From positions 2,437,234-2,501,233 of the forward strand of contig NZ_KB900539.1 of assembly GCF_000378945.1 (NCBI RefSeq): 64,000 bases of DNA, in the 5' to 3' direction. Below, piece by piece: positions 20,901 through 29,451 of this stretch. The position numbers and the translations under genes are program-made. Origin of the DNA: Methyloversatilis universalis EHg5 (GTDB lineage: Bacteria > Pseudomonadota > Gammaproteobacteria > Burkholderiales > Rhodocyclaceae). The first letter of the stretch is position 1, and each line of letters begins with the position of its first letter. Below the pieces are notes generated by a model. That model was given only the letters and a program-made list of their open reading frames with translations. It was not told the DNA's origin and searched no databases.

Positions 20901-22993
20901 TGCCAGCCGCGCTGGTCGTCGAAGCGCCAGTAGTACTGCCGCTCTTCCCTGAACAGCCGCACATTGGCCTTGTCGATGGGTGCGAAAGCGCCGTCCGGCA
21001 GGAAGCGGCCGATCTCGAATTCGGCCAGCGACGACTCGCGCGCGACGTCGCGCTCGAACAGCGGGCGTACCGCGACCAGCGCCGGCGCCGGCCACCAGGC
21101 GCGCTCGACCGAGCGCACCACCGGACGGCCGCCGGATTCGAGCAGCGAGAACGCCACCCGCAGCGACAGCGGTGACTTCGCGCTGCCGGCGTCATACGGC
21201 ACCTCGACCTTCGCGGCGCCGCGGTCATCGAGCGCGCTTTCTTCCAGTTCGCGCCGGCCTTTCACGCTGTCGTCGGCGAAGTCACCGAAAATGAAACCCG
21301 GCTTCTTCTGCGGCAGCGCGAAGCGCAGCCGCTCGACCGCCAGCGCGGCCAGCAGCCGGTTGCCGGCGGCCGGTGCGCCGTACAGGTAGTCGCCCTGCAC
21401 GCCGATGTCGAAGGGCGCGCCTTCGGTCAGCACCCGTTCGTCCGACTTCAGCGTGAGCTTCATGCGCTCGGGCAGGAATTCCTCGACCCTGAAGCGCATC
21501 AGCGCGGCAGGCTGCTTCGCGGCCGGATCGGCGCGCAGTTCCAGCATCCAGCTGCCGGTCTGGGCGTCCGCCGGAATGGCGATCGGCTGCCGGTAATAGC
21601 CCGGCTGTTCGGCCGAGGGCTTCCACACGCGCTGGCTCACGGTGCGGCCGTCCGGCCTCTTCAGCGTGGCGCTGACCGGCAGTGCGGCGATGGCGCGGCC
21701 GTCGGCGTCGCGCGCCAGCAGCGACACCTCGAACTGTTCGCCCGGCCGGTACAGGTCGCGGCCGCTCCAGGCGAACAGCTTCGTCTGCGCCGGCAGCAGG
21801 CCGGCGGTGTCGAATTCGGACAGATCCAGCGCCGCTTCGGCCAGCGACACCACCGACATTTCGCGGCCACGCCGGGCGATCACCAGCTGGGCATTGGCCG
21901 GTACCGCGTCGAAGGCAGCGCGGCCATCGCCGTCACCCTTCAGCGCGCCCACCCGCTTGCCGTCGCCATCCAGCAGTTCGAACTCGACGCCGTCGAGCGC
22001 GCGACCGGATTTCAGCGAGGTGGCAAAGGCATCGATGCGGCTGCCATTGCGGTGCAGATGCAGGCCAATGTCGCTGACGTGGAAATAGGTGGTCTGATAG
22101 TCACCGGCAAAACTGCCGGGCGCGCGCATGACCGCGATATAGACGCCGGGCTCCTGCAGTTCCTTGATCTTCTCGACCGGCAGGAAGCTGACGTGACGGC
22201 GATCCTTTTTGTCGTCGGTCAGGAAGCGGCCGATATAGACGCTGGTCGACAGATCCTTGAACTGGTCCAGATACCAGCCCGAGGTGCGGCCGCGCAGATC
22301 GACGCCGCCGCCGTCGTAGTACTCGCCCTCGTAATATTCGCCCTCGCCGCCCTCCTCGCCTTCGGCCGGCGCATTGCGGCGTATGCCATACACCTTGTCG
22401 AGAAAGGCCGGCAGCTGGGCCGGTTCGACCCGCAGGAACTCGACATCGACTTCCGGCGTATTGACCGTGACCACGGGCAGGCCGCCGTTCTGGCCGGCCG
22501 GCAGCACGGTGCCGCGGCTGGCGAAGAAATGCGCCGGCGGCATGTCGTCCACCGCGGTATCGCACTGGTGGGCGGCCGCCAGCTTTTCGCCGGAGCGTGT
22601 CGTCACGCCGGTGGCGATATCGATGCGATAGCGGTGTTTCGGCAGCACGCCGCCGAAATAGGCGACCCGCGGGTTGTCGCCGATCACCCAGCCGCCGGCC
22701 ACCTTGTCCGCCGCGTCGCGACCGCCTTCGGTCTCGCCCAGATCGGTCACCTTCATCAGTTCGGTCAGCGACTGCCGCCCGGCCAGCGGCCGCGAAAAGG
22801 TGACCGCCAGCGCCGGCCCGCCGTCGCGGCTGCGCGCCGCGCAGCCCATGACCGCGAACGGCGCGGACGGATCGTCGCCCACCGCCGCGATACCCGGCCC
22901 GCCCGCATCGCGCCCGAACTGCCACCAGGCCCCTGCGCCCGCGGCCGCCACTGCCAGCGCCGCCACCCAACCGATCACCGCTTTGTTCGCCAT
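17954..22993 (-). CDS. Bacterial alpha-2-macroglobulin (YfhM-type, large)
   Basis: About 1679 residues from ATG 22993; ATG at 23014 would add seven. The N-terminus has one membrane segment (VIGWVAALAVAAAGAGAWW) and no lipobox cysteine there, so it is probably anchored by the helix rather than lipidated. Macroglobulin-like domains fill the first half (LFAWSGRDLYRPGEQFEVSL). The thioester site is intact: YPYGCAEQTVSSAWP. It should trap proteases in the periplasm and is classically paired with PBP1C in cell-wall defence and repair. Residues around 225-245 hold an acidic, tyrosine-rich insert (EGEEGGEGEYYEGEYYDGGG). The gene is followed by the cysteine-rich secreted protein. Confidence 0.92.
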   Translation of the reverse strand: MANKAVIGWVAALAVAAAGAGAWWQFGRDAGGPGIAAVGDDPSAPFAVMGCAARSRDGGPALAVTFSRPLAGRQSLTELMKVTDLGETEGGRDAADKVAGGWVIGDNPRVAYFGGVLPKHRYRIDIATGVTTRSGEKLAAAHQCDTAVDDMPPAHFFASRGTVLPAGQNGGLPVVTVNTPEVDVEFLRVEPAQLPAFLDKVYGIRRNAPAEGEEGGEGEYYEGEYYDGGGVDLRGRTSGWYLDQFKDLSTSVYIGRFLTDDKKDRRHVSFLPVEKIKELQEPGVYIAVMRAPGSFAGDYQTTYFHVSDIGLHLHRNGSRIDAFATSLKSGRALDGVEFELLDGDGKRVGALKGDGDGRAAFDAVPANAQLVIARRGREMSVVSLAEAALDLSEFDTAGLLPAQTKLFAWSGRDLYRPGEQFEVSLLARDADGRAIAALPVSATLKRPDGRTVSQRVWKPSAEQPGYYRQPIAIPADAQTGSWMLELRADPAAKQPAALMRFRVEEFLPERMKLTLKSDERVLTEGAPFDIGVQGDYLYGAPAAGNRLLAALAVERLRFALPQKKPGFIFGDFADDSVKGRRELEESALDDRGAAKVEVPYDAGSAKSPLSLRVAFSLLESGGRPVVRSVERAWWPAPALVAVRPLFERDVARESSLAEFEIGRFLPDGAFAPIDKANVRLFREERQYYWRFDDQRGWHSGFSENDELVDSRSVALKAQAKVGFPVTWGRYRLEIDDPQSRLTMRYRFYAGWGAQDNEALGNRPDRVQVKLEGAPYRAGDTVKATVTPPHDGDALVLVEGDRVLWAKRVKVSASGTAIEVPLDKSWNRHDLYLSVIAFRPGSEGSRVTPARALGLAHLPLAREDRRLKVALDAPAKVEPETKTTVKVKVDGAAGQAAWVTLSAVDQGILNITKFPTPDPFAYFFGRQRYAADLLDLYGRLIEKMDGSRGRLKWGGDAGMRDSQSMPKKVKLVDLFSGPVKLDDRGEAAITLALPDFNGSLRLMAVASTPERYGHGERELTVAAPIVAELATPRFIAPGDRATVALDVTNLTESPQQIRLTLSAESPARIADGSRTLTLAPKQRETLRFDAEAVEAEGLARLKLVLDASGGAKPLHIEREAALQVTPPVALERTALRIKVEPGARQVIDAALLERFWPASATLAVSASSSPPLNIRESVRGLLRYPYGCAEQTVSSAWPHVIVDDAYAKELGLKQYSRAERAAMVEGAIGRLAGMQGAAGGMTMWGGGEYEHWITAYVGGFLIDAKAAGFTVPESFQKKMGDWMLKEFQLAPSQMPRLPAQVGTQPGQMDLLRGAHLRFANAAHLGYVLAREQRAPLATLRLLHDEHRQLAKSPLALAHLGLALKLMGDEARARVALDEALARPYGLRGNDSEYEWLGDYGSPLRDRAMLYALLARHEVKLDRAANLLFELSNDTAKRRWLSTQEQIAMVMAGRAAGLGAGKPWSLTLEGGEAYKGEKPALLPLDAAAARKGAALTNTGEAPLYVEVEGAGYPKVAPPVDNGLGSAQRTLFEADGRPWGGRALKVGDLMLVRVEVRPTRRADDALVVDRLPAGLEIENQNLSQGPQASEFALQLPGGQTLRVMDTLTDNRVKHREYRDDRFVAAVKLDAAPMNLVYMVRVVTPGRYSVPGTFVEDMYRPELRIIGERGAPLDVVDSVAGRR

Positions 22994-23014
22994 CGAGCAT
23001 CGCCCGTTTGTCAT

Positions 23015-23349
23015 GACCGGTCGGGATTATCGCCGCATCGCGCAGGCTTTGGGTGTGCGCGGCGGACACAGAGACGACGCGTGATCAAAGGCCCTTCTCG
23101 GCGAGGGCGCCGCTCCCACCGGGTCTGGGCGACGGACTGGGCGGGTTTCGTGGGAGCGGCGACTCGCCGCGATTCGGCTCTGAAACGGAGACGGCGGCAG
23201 ATCAAAGGCCTCTCGTGGCGGGATCGCCGCCTCCACGGGGTGCCCGCGCGCCGACGAGCACCTCTGAAATGAAAGCACTGGCTCGCACAGGCATGGACGC
23301 CCGCACGCTGCGCCGTTATGCTGCGCGCCCTGACGAATCAGTGACTTGC
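23015..23349. other. Intergenic region filled with repeats
   Basis: These 335 bases separate the divergent alpha-2-macroglobulin gene and the hypothetical gene at 23350. The central part (23071-23240) is repeat. No clear promoter or ribosome-binding site was identified. Confidence 0.6.
23071..23240. repeat. Cluster of REP-like units
   Basis: Unit one (23071-23119): GAGACGACGCGTGATCAAAG, then GCGAGGGCGCCGCTCCCAC. An inverted core, GTGGGAGCGGCGACTCGCCG, starts at 23150. Unit three starts with GAAACGGAGACGGCGGCAGA at 23182 and ends in a degenerate CGCCGCCTCCACGG at 23237. The GAAACGGAGACGGCG and GATCAA segments are the reverse complement of the spacer at 1128-1156, which shows a shared element of about 60 bp that carries one palindromic core. 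Confidence 0.75.
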
Positions 23350-24267
23350 ATGATGACCACCGTTCATATTCTCGGTGCGCGGCTGGAATCGGCCGCGCCG
23401 GCGCTGCGCGCCACGCTGTCCGATCTGCTGGCCCGGCTGTACGCACGCGACAGCGCACTGTCGGCAGAACGCCTGAAGGCGCTGGTGGTGAGCGACGAAC
23501 GGGCGCCCGCCGCCGAAGGGCAGGCCGAAGTCCCGCCGCTGGTGCGCAGCGACGACGCGGACGGCTGCACGCTCACGCTGGCCGCCCCCTATGTGGAACA
23601 GGCGCTGGGCGGCGAGGCCGACCAGCTGCTGCAGCTGGTGCATCTGATCCACCGCGAACTGTGGCGCGGCGAACTGGCGCGCGAAGCGGCAGCGGCCTCA
23701 CCGGCCGACGCGCTCGCAGCGCAGTTCTCGCCCATCGTGGCCCGCATGTTCGACGAATACCGCGCCAACCGCGCCAGCGCCTGGTCGCTGCCGAACAACG
23801 CCGACCTGCTGCTGCCGCATCTGCTCGGCCTGCTGGAAGAACTGCCGGCCGCCTGCGACCGTGCCCGCGCCGACTATCGCATCGACGGCAATCTCGATGC
23901 ACTGGCCGGGCTGTCGATGGCACGGCTGGCGCTGCTCATGCAGACCACCGCCTTCAGCCTGGGCTATCTCGCCGGTCTGGGCCGCTCTGCCGCCGACATC
24001 GCGCCCGAACTGAAAGCCGGGCTGGATGCCTCCATCCTCGGTCGCGAATGGCCGCGCATCGCCGCGCTGCTGGCCGGCGCCTCCGCCAGCGAGGGCGACG
24101 CGCGTGCGCTGCAACTGGACATGCTGCGCACCCGGGTGATCGCGGTACTGGCCGCGATGGGCCTGCAGGCGCGCACCGGCGACGACGGCACGGTGTGGAT
24201 GGATGTGGCCGACGCCTCGCCCGAAGCCACCGCCGCCGCGGTCGCGCGCATCGGCACACTGCACTGA
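23350..24267 (+). CDS. Hypothetical protein (about 305 aa)
   Basis: ATG codons at 23350 and 23353 are the probable start (MTTVHILGARLESAAPALR). No ribosome-binding site is clear, and an upstream ATG at 23269 is possible. The protein is helical and alanine/leucine-rich, with no signal peptide. LLQLVHLIHRELWR followed by RMFDEYRANRAS recalls the spacing of zinc peptidases, but HExxH is absent, so I do not call it an enzyme. I do not recognise the family. Confidence 0.6.
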   Translation: MMTTVHILGARLESAAPALRATLSDLLARLYARDSALSAERLKALVVSDERAPAAEGQAEVPPLVRSDDADGCTLTLAAPYVEQALGGEADQLLQLVHLIHRELWRGELAREAAAASPADALAAQFSPIVARMFDEYRANRASAWSLPNNADLLLPHLLGLLEELPAACDRARADYRIDGNLDALAGLSMARLALLMQTTAFSLGYLAGLGRSAADIAPELKAGLDASILGREWPRIAALLAGASASEGDARALQLDMLRTRVIAVLAAMGLQARTGDDGTVWMDVADASPEATAAAVARIGTLH

Positions 24268-24648
24268 CTCTGCGGCCGTAACCCCCTTTCGCCGGTCGGT
24301 GGCGACACAGGGGCTCGCGACCGGCACGGGGCCGGTCGCGGTGAAGCGTCTTTCCTGCAGAAGCAGTGCCATCGCAACGGCCTCCGGATCTCTGCCGACC
24401 GGGCCGGCATCAGGTTTGCGGCCTGTCCGCCACAAGATTGCTGCGCGAGTGCCCAGTCAGGTTGCAGGCATGCAGCGATCGCGGCGCCTGCTGCACTGCA
24501 CCGCGTGCGACGCCGGCTGACATGAAAGCTTCAACTCCGCATCAAGCGCATGCAATGCGGCAACCTCAGCCTGCGCACGCAGCAAGGAAACCGGTCACGG
24601 ACGCCCGGAGCTTTGCCGAATGTTGCAAATGACCCGAGCGAGGCTTCC
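24268..24648. other. Intergenic region before the FeeM-like genes
   Basis: This 381-bp stretch holds no convincing gene. It contains a hairpin GCGACCGG / CCGGTCGC with a 7-nt loop at 24317-24339 and no T-run after it. No known riboswitch consensus was recognised. A weak Shine-Dalgarno GCGAGG lies at 24638-24643. Confidence 0.5.
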
Positions 24649-25314
24649 ATGTCACCCCGTCTGCGCCACGACGCCGCAAATGACGCGCGTTTCCTGCCCT
24701 TCCCGCTGCACCGTGCCCGACCCCGGGTGTATCCGGTGCCTGCCGCCGGGTCAGCCCCGGCGGCACCCGCAATCGAATACCTGATCGCGTCGAGCGCGGA
24801 CGAACTGAGCGCCGCCGCCGCGCTGGTGCAGGCCTGTTACGGATGGCGCGGCTACGACACGGAAAGTACGGGGCCGCATCCCGGCGAAAGCACGCTGCTG
24901 GCGCGGATAGGTGACCGGGTGATCGGCACCGTCACCGTGCGCAACGGCACCCGTACCCGGCTGCAGGCCGAAGCGGGCTTTGCCGAACACGTGGGCGAAC
25001 TGCGCCGCCAGGGCCGGCGGCTGGTGGAATACACCCGCTTCGCGATCGACCGGGGCTGGACAGGCCGCAACGATCTGGCGGCCGAACTGATACGGCGCGC
25101 ACTGCTGCTGGGGCGGGTGGCGCTGGGCGCGACCGACTGCGTGATCGAGGTGAATCCGCGTCACATGCGCTATTACCAGCGTCAGTTCGGCTTCACCGTG
25201 CGCGGCCCGGAGCGCACCTGCGAGCGGGTGGGCGCGCCGGCCCGGCTGCTGCATCTGGACATGGCGGTACCGCCGCCCTGCATCGCTCACGATCAGGCAC
25301 CGCGTCTTCACTGA
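24649..25314 (+). CDS. FeeM-like N-acyl amino acid synthase (GNAT fold), copy 1
   Basis: The 221-residue protein has about 40 variable N-terminal residues followed by a GNAT-like core: GESTLLARIGDRVIGTVTVR, AEAGFAEHVGELRRQGRRLVEYTRFAID and VIEVNPRHMRYYQRQFGF. These match the FeeM/autoinducer-synthase-like family, which transfers acyl groups from acyl carrier protein to amino acids. The substrate cannot be read from sequence. A near-identical paralogue follows 85 bp downstream. LapD/LapG and a CPBP protease are next, so a surface or exopolysaccharide context is possible. Confidence 0.72.
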   Translation: MSPRLRHDAANDARFLPFPLHRARPRVYPVPAAGSAPAAPAIEYLIASSADELSAAAALVQACYGWRGYDTESTGPHPGESTLLARIGDRVIGTVTVRNGTRTRLQAEAGFAEHVGELRRQGRRLVEYTRFAIDRGWTGRNDLAAELIRRALLLGRVALGATDCVIEVNPRHMRYYQRQFGFTVRGPERTCERVGAPARLLHLDMAVPPPCIAHDQAPRLH

Positions 25315-25399
25315 TCGTCCCTATCCGCGCACAGCGGTCGATGAGGCTGGTCCGCAGCTCGGAATGCGGCTATTATTTGTGGGATTATTTCCCTCGATA

Positions 25400-26011
25400 A
25401 TGACACGCATGACCACTCATTGCGCCGCCGAACGCGTCGAATACCTGATTGCTTCGCACCAGCACGAGTTCGCGGCTGCACGCCAGCTGGTCCTGACCTG
25501 TTATGGCCAGCGCGGCTACGACGCCCCGCACGCGAATACCCGGCAGGGCGAAAGCACCTTGCTGGCCCGGATCGGAAACCGGGTGATCGGCACCGTCACC
25601 GTGCGCAGCGGTTCCCGTGTCCGGCTGCAGGCGGAAGCGGGCTTTGCCGAACATGTGGGCGAACTGCGCCGGCAGGGCCGCCGCTTGGTGGAATACACCC
25701 GCTTCGCGATCGATCGCGCCTGGGCGGGCCGCCATGATCTGGCGGCCGAACTGATACGGCGCGCGCTGCTGCTCGGGCGCATGGCGCTGGGGGCCACCGA
25801 TTGCGTGATCGAGGTGAATCCGCGGCATATGCGCTACTACCAGCGACAGTTCGGCTTCACCGTGCGTGGCCCCGAGCGTACCTGCGCACGGGTGGGTGCA
25901 CCGGCACGCCTGCTGCACCTCGACATGGCGGTCATGCCGGCCTGCGTGACGCAGGAACCGGCAGCCCCGCCGGCAAGCTTCCGGACCCATACGGCCCGCA
26001 TCAGCGCTTGA
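25400..26011 (+). CDS. FeeM-like N-acyl amino acid synthase (GNAT fold), copy 2
   Basis: This paralogue of the preceding gene has about 203 residues from ATG 25400. ATG 25364 would add a hydrophobic MRLLFVGLFPSI stretch, and ATG 25409 is also possible. No start has a good ribosome-binding site, and the AT-rich run at 25370-25399 looks more like a promoter than coding sequence. Across the 129-residue core from GESTLLARIG to HLDMAV I count nine differences from copy 1, so the duplication is recent or kept uniform by conversion. The C-terminal tails differ entirely. Confidence 0.72.
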   Translation: MTRMTTHCAAERVEYLIASHQHEFAAARQLVLTCYGQRGYDAPHANTRQGESTLLARIGNRVIGTVTVRSGSRVRLQAEAGFAEHVGELRRQGRRLVEYTRFAIDRAWAGRHDLAAELIRRALLLGRMALGATDCVIEVNPRHMRYYQRQFGFTVRGPERTCARVGAPARLLHLDMAVMPACVTQEPAAPPASFRTHTARISA

Positions 26012-26042
26012 GGGCAGCCGCGGATGCACCGCATCCGCGCAT

Positions 26043-27989
26043 TCAGCGCCGGGACACGTCGGGCTGCGGCACCTGCTCGGCCGCCACCGCGGCCCCCTGT
26101 ACCGCCCGTATGCCCAGCCCGTGCAGGCCGGCGAACGCGTCGGCGTGTTCCACCGCCACCGCCACCGGTGTGACCGCGAGTGCGGACGCAATGCCGGCCA
26201 GCGATTGCACATAGGCGCCGGAATCCGGATTCAGCAGCGCTTCGCGGGTCAGCGTGACCGAGAACTTCACGTGGGCCGGACGCAGCCGGCGCAGCAACTG
26301 AAGCGCATTGGCGTGCAGGCCGAAATGCTTGATGCCCAGCGCCAGCCCGCGCGACTGCGCCAACTGGGCAAAGGCTTCGGCGGCATCGACATCGCCCAGC
26401 AGCGCAGCCTCCGGGAATTCGAGGATGAGCGTGCCGGCGCGTGCGTCATGCCGGTAGCCGCGCACCCAGCGCAGGATGTCGGCATCGGTCAGCGTGGCGG
26501 CCCCGACATTGACCACCGTGGCCAGGCCGTCACGGCGGCTGCGCGCTTGTTCCAGCGCACGCATCAGGCAGGCACTGTCGAGCGCGGCCGCCACCCGGAC
26601 TTCGCCGGCATACGTGATGTACTCGGCAGCACGGATGAGCCGGTTGCCGGCATCGAGCGCGGCGCGCAATTCGACGTGCAGTGGCGCGACGACACCGGTA
26701 CCGTCGAGCACATGGGTCGCCTGGGTGGCAAAGGCGATATGGCCGCCGCGTATCAGTTCGCGGACCTGGGTGCGCAGGTCACCGGCACCGGTTTCCGCCT
26801 CGCGCGCGTGGGCCAGCACCGGCGTGGCGCCGCTTTCGATGCGCCACTGGTGCAGCGCGCGATCCGCCGCTGCCAGCCAGCCGCCGGCATCGATGTCGGT
26901 ACCGGCACCATCGGCCGCACCGGCGCGCCAGGCATAGGCCTGGCCCGAGCCGGCCGCACCGGCCAGACTGTCGAGCCGGACCAGCAACCCGCCCAGCGCA
27001 TCGCGGGTGCTCGCCTCGTCGCTGTCGAACAGCAGCGCGAAACAGGCACCTTCGACCCGGCCGCTCAGCACCACCTGATCGAGCGCCTTCATGAAGCCGG
27101 CGGATTCGGCCAGCAGGTCATCCACCGCCTCGCGGCCGTAAAGATGGTTCAGGTCCTCCAGCCCCTCGACCTGCAGCAGGGCCAGCCAGCCGCTGCGCTC
27201 GCCCGCTTCGATGCGTGCTTCGAGCGCGGCGCGGAAGGCACGGCGGTTGGGCAGGCCGGTCAGTTCGTCGACCAGGGCCTGATCGCGGAACTGCTGCGCG
27301 CGACCGGCTTCGCTTTCCAGCGCACCGGCCATCGCGGTCAGCATGCGGTTGAAAGCGCCGACCAGCGGCTGCAGCTCGACCGGCATGCGCGCTTCGTCGA
27401 TAGGCAGGAATTTGCGTGAAGCGGCCGCCACCGCCGAACGCTGCACCCGGCGCAGCGGCCGCAGGCCCCAGCGCAGCGCCATCAGGCCGAGCACGCTGGC
27501 GGCCGCCAGACCGCCGCCCATCCACAGCATCAGGGTTTCGGCGATGGACCACAGCTGCAGCTGGGCCCAGTGAGGGTGCGGCTCGACCTGCACGCTGCCG
27601 GCGATGCGCCAGCCGTGCATGATGTCCGAGGTCTGTGGGCCGGCCGCCAGCGGCAGCAGGTCGATGAACCACTGCGGCGCACCGCCGGGCAGGCGCGCCG
27701 GCGCCTGACGCGACGCGATGACCGCGCCTTTCGCGTCGCGCACTTCGATGCGGCGCAGATAGCTCTGGTCGAACACCGGCTCGACCAGGCTTTCGGCGTT
27801 CTGCAGCGCCGGCTCACCACCAGCGGTCAGCGCCACGGTCAGCGACAGCGCGATCGCCTGCGCCTGGCTGGCCATCTGCGCTTCGACCCGGTCGCGCGAC
27901 ACCCACAGCGCGGTGGCCAGCGCGGCGGCGAAGGCCAGCACGCCGACGCCCAGCAGCGCGGCCAGCAGACGCATGCGCAGGCTGTTCAT
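26043..27989 (-). CDS. lapD: LapD-type c-di-GMP receptor
   Basis: The 648-residue protein has membrane helices at residues 5-30 and about 145-170, enclosing a periplasmic LapD/MoxY-type N-terminal domain. A HAMP-like segment, a GGDEF fold and an EAL fold follow. Both catalytic motifs are degenerate: GRVEGACF sits where GGDEF is expected, and LHVELRAAL where ExLxR is expected. This is the expected form of LapD, which binds c-di-GMP through its EAL domain and sequesters the protease LapG. The start overlaps the stop of the lapG-like gene by ATGA. The adhesin substrate is not in the window. Confidence 0.85.
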   Translation of the reverse strand: MNSLRMRLLAALLGVGVLAFAAALATALWVSRDRVEAQMASQAQAIALSLTVALTAGGEPALQNAESLVEPVFDQSYLRRIEVRDAKGAVIASRQAPARLPGGAPQWFIDLLPLAAGPQTSDIMHGWRIAGSVQVEPHPHWAQLQLWSIAETLMLWMGGGLAAASVLGLMALRWGLRPLRRVQRSAVAAASRKFLPIDEARMPVELQPLVGAFNRMLTAMAGALESEAGRAQQFRDQALVDELTGLPNRRAFRAALEARIEAGERSGWLALLQVEGLEDLNHLYGREAVDDLLAESAGFMKALDQVVLSGRVEGACFALLFDSDEASTRDALGGLLVRLDSLAGAAGSGQAYAWRAGAADGAGTDIDAGGWLAAADRALHQWRIESGATPVLAHAREAETGAGDLRTQVRELIRGGHIAFATQATHVLDGTGVVAPLHVELRAALDAGNRLIRAAEYITYAGEVRVAAALDSACLMRALEQARSRRDGLATVVNVGAATLTDADILRWVRGYRHDARAGTLILEFPEAALLGDVDAAEAFAQLAQSRGLALGIKHFGLHANALQLLRRLRPAHVKFSVTLTREALLNPDSGAYVQSLAGIASALAVTPVAVAVEHADAFAGLHGLGIRAVQGAAVAAEQVPQPDVSRR

Positions 27990-28690
27990 CCGCGCACCTC
28001 CGCATCGACCCGGTCCAGCAGTTCGCGCCATTTGCGCAGTTGCTGAGGCGAACCCAGTTCGCGGTCGCCACCGGTCTGCACCTTCCATACCCGGTCGTCG
28101 TTGAAGCTGTACACCGGGGTCAGATCCGGCCGCTCACGTGCCGGCAGAAAGCGCTTCTCAAGATTGTCGAGCACCCACGGTTCGGCGCCCGGTTCGGGGT
28201 AATAGGCCAGCACCATGTGATTCTCCAGTCGGCCCTGACGCAGCAGGCGCACATAGGTGATGCGCAGCTTGTCGGCCGGCATGCCCAGTTCGCGCAGCGC
28301 GAAATACTTGGCCAGCGAATAGTCTTCGCAGTCACCGGCCGCGATCGCGGTGAATTCGGCCGGCGTGGCCCAGTAATCTTCCGACTGCCACAGCTGCGGG
28401 TCAGTCACGTAACGGGCGCGGTTGGCGATCTGGTTGATGCGCTCGACCCGCACCGCCTCGTCGGCGATCTTCGCCGCCCCGGCCAGCGCCTCGGACAGTT
28501 CAGCCAGCCGCGGCCCGGCCTTGTCGCCGAAGCGGGCGGTCATCTTCTGCTGCAGTTCAGCGCGCACGGTGAGCAGGTAACCCTGATAGGAGAAGGCCAG
28601 CACCTGCGACGCCAGCGCAGCGAACGCAACACAGGCCAGCAGGCGTGTGCGGTTCGATGCGACGGCGATGATGGAGGGCGGGCAGCGCAT
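27986..28690 (-). CDS. lapG: LapG-type periplasmic transglutaminase-like cysteine protease
   Basis: The 234-residue protein has an N-terminal hydrophobic signal or anchor (residues 15-33). The catalytic triad of the bacterial transglutaminase-like cysteine protease family is complete: Cys121 in AGDCEDYSLAKY, His158 in ENHMVLAYY and Asp175 in WVLDNLEKRF. LapG cleaves large surface adhesins when c-di-GMP falls and LapD releases it. The 4-bp overlap with lapD confirms the pair. The diguanylate cyclase at 2.1-3.6 kb could feed the same signal, but no link is shown. Confidence 0.88.
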   Translation of the reverse strand: MRCPPSIIAVASNRTRLLACVAFAALASQVLAFSYQGYLLTVRAELQQKMTARFGDKAGPRLAELSEALAGAAKIADEAVRVERINQIANRARYVTDPQLWQSEDYWATPAEFTAIAAGDCEDYSLAKYFALRELGMPADKLRITYVRLLRQGRLENHMVLAYYPEPGAEPWVLDNLEKRFLPARERPDLTPVYSFNDDRVWKVQTGGDRELGSPQQLRKWRELLDRVDAEVRG

Positions 28691-28758
28691 GGCGGGCAGA
28701 CACGGTCAGGATCCCCGTTAACGGTCGTCAGCCGGCCGCCCTTGATGGGCGTTCGGCT

Positions 28759-29451
28759 CTACCAGAAATGCCATTGTGCAGTGTGCACCACCCACAGGCC
28801 CAGCAGCAGATTGGTCAGCGCGTGAGAAACGATGGCCAGCCACAGCCGGCCGCTCTTCAGATAGAGCCCGCCGTAGGCCAGACCGGCGACGATGCCGGCC
28901 GCCCACTGACCGTGTTCGAAGCCGAAAGCGAGCGAAGCGAACAGCAGGCTGCGCAGCGTGACCGCGCAGGCCGGCAGCGACAGAAAATCCGCTCGGTCCA
29001 GCCAGCGCTGGACGAAGGAGCGCCAGAACAGCTCTTCCATCACCGGCACCACCACCGCCGCGCCGAAGATGCGCACCACCACCATCAGCGGAATGAGCGC
29101 ACCGGCCTCGTCCTGCGGCTGATAGCCCTTGCCCGGCGCAAATGCGAAAGGTGAGAAATCGAGCCAGATCCACAACGCCCACACCGCCACGCCCAGCACC
29201 AGTGCAGCCACCCAGCCGGTAGCGCCACGCAGCGGCGTGTCAGGGGCCGGTTCGCGCAGCTCGACGTAGTCGCGCCAGAAATACATCAGCGCGGCGACGA
29301 CGCAGGCGATCTGCACCGCGTACATCCAGCGCACGTCGATGCCAACGAGCCCGGCCAGCGGCGCGGCGATGACCAGGAAGGCGATGTAGAGGGTGAAAGG
29401 AAGAATGCGCGCGAGCGCTGCGCGCCGGGATGCGGCTGGAGTCGGGCTCAT
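28759..29451 (-). CDS. CPBP-family intramembrane protease (exosortase-associated type)
   Basis: The 230-residue protein has about seven membrane helices. The glutamate pair and arginine of CPBP/CAAX proteases appear in PVMEELFWRSFVQRW. The later conserved histidines appear in FGFEHGQWAAGI and VSHALTNLLLG. The layout resembles the CAAX-like protease often linked to exosortase/PEP-CTERM loci, but no exosortase or PEP-CTERM protein is visible here, so that link is tentative. It should cleave or process a membrane protein. Confidence 0.75.
   Translation of the reverse strand: MSPTPAASRRAALARILPFTLYIAFLVIAAPLAGLVGIDVRWMYAVQIACVVAALMYFWRDYVELREPAPDTPLRGATGWVAALVLGVAVWALWIWLDFSPFAFAPGKGYQPQDEAGALIPLMVVVRIFGAAVVVPVMEELFWRSFVQRWLDRADFLSLPACAVTLRSLLFASLAFGFEHGQWAAGIVAGLAYGGLYLKSGRLWLAIVSHALTNLLLGLWVVHTAQWHFW

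Noticed and set aside
23350-24267. Zinc peptidase from the LIHRELWR ... DEYRANR pattern
   Set aside because: The HExxH motif is absent, so the resemblance is too weak for a functional call.
24268-24648. c-di-GMP riboswitch before the FeeM-like genes
   Set aside because: A hairpin is present, but I could not find the conserved GEMM core elements.
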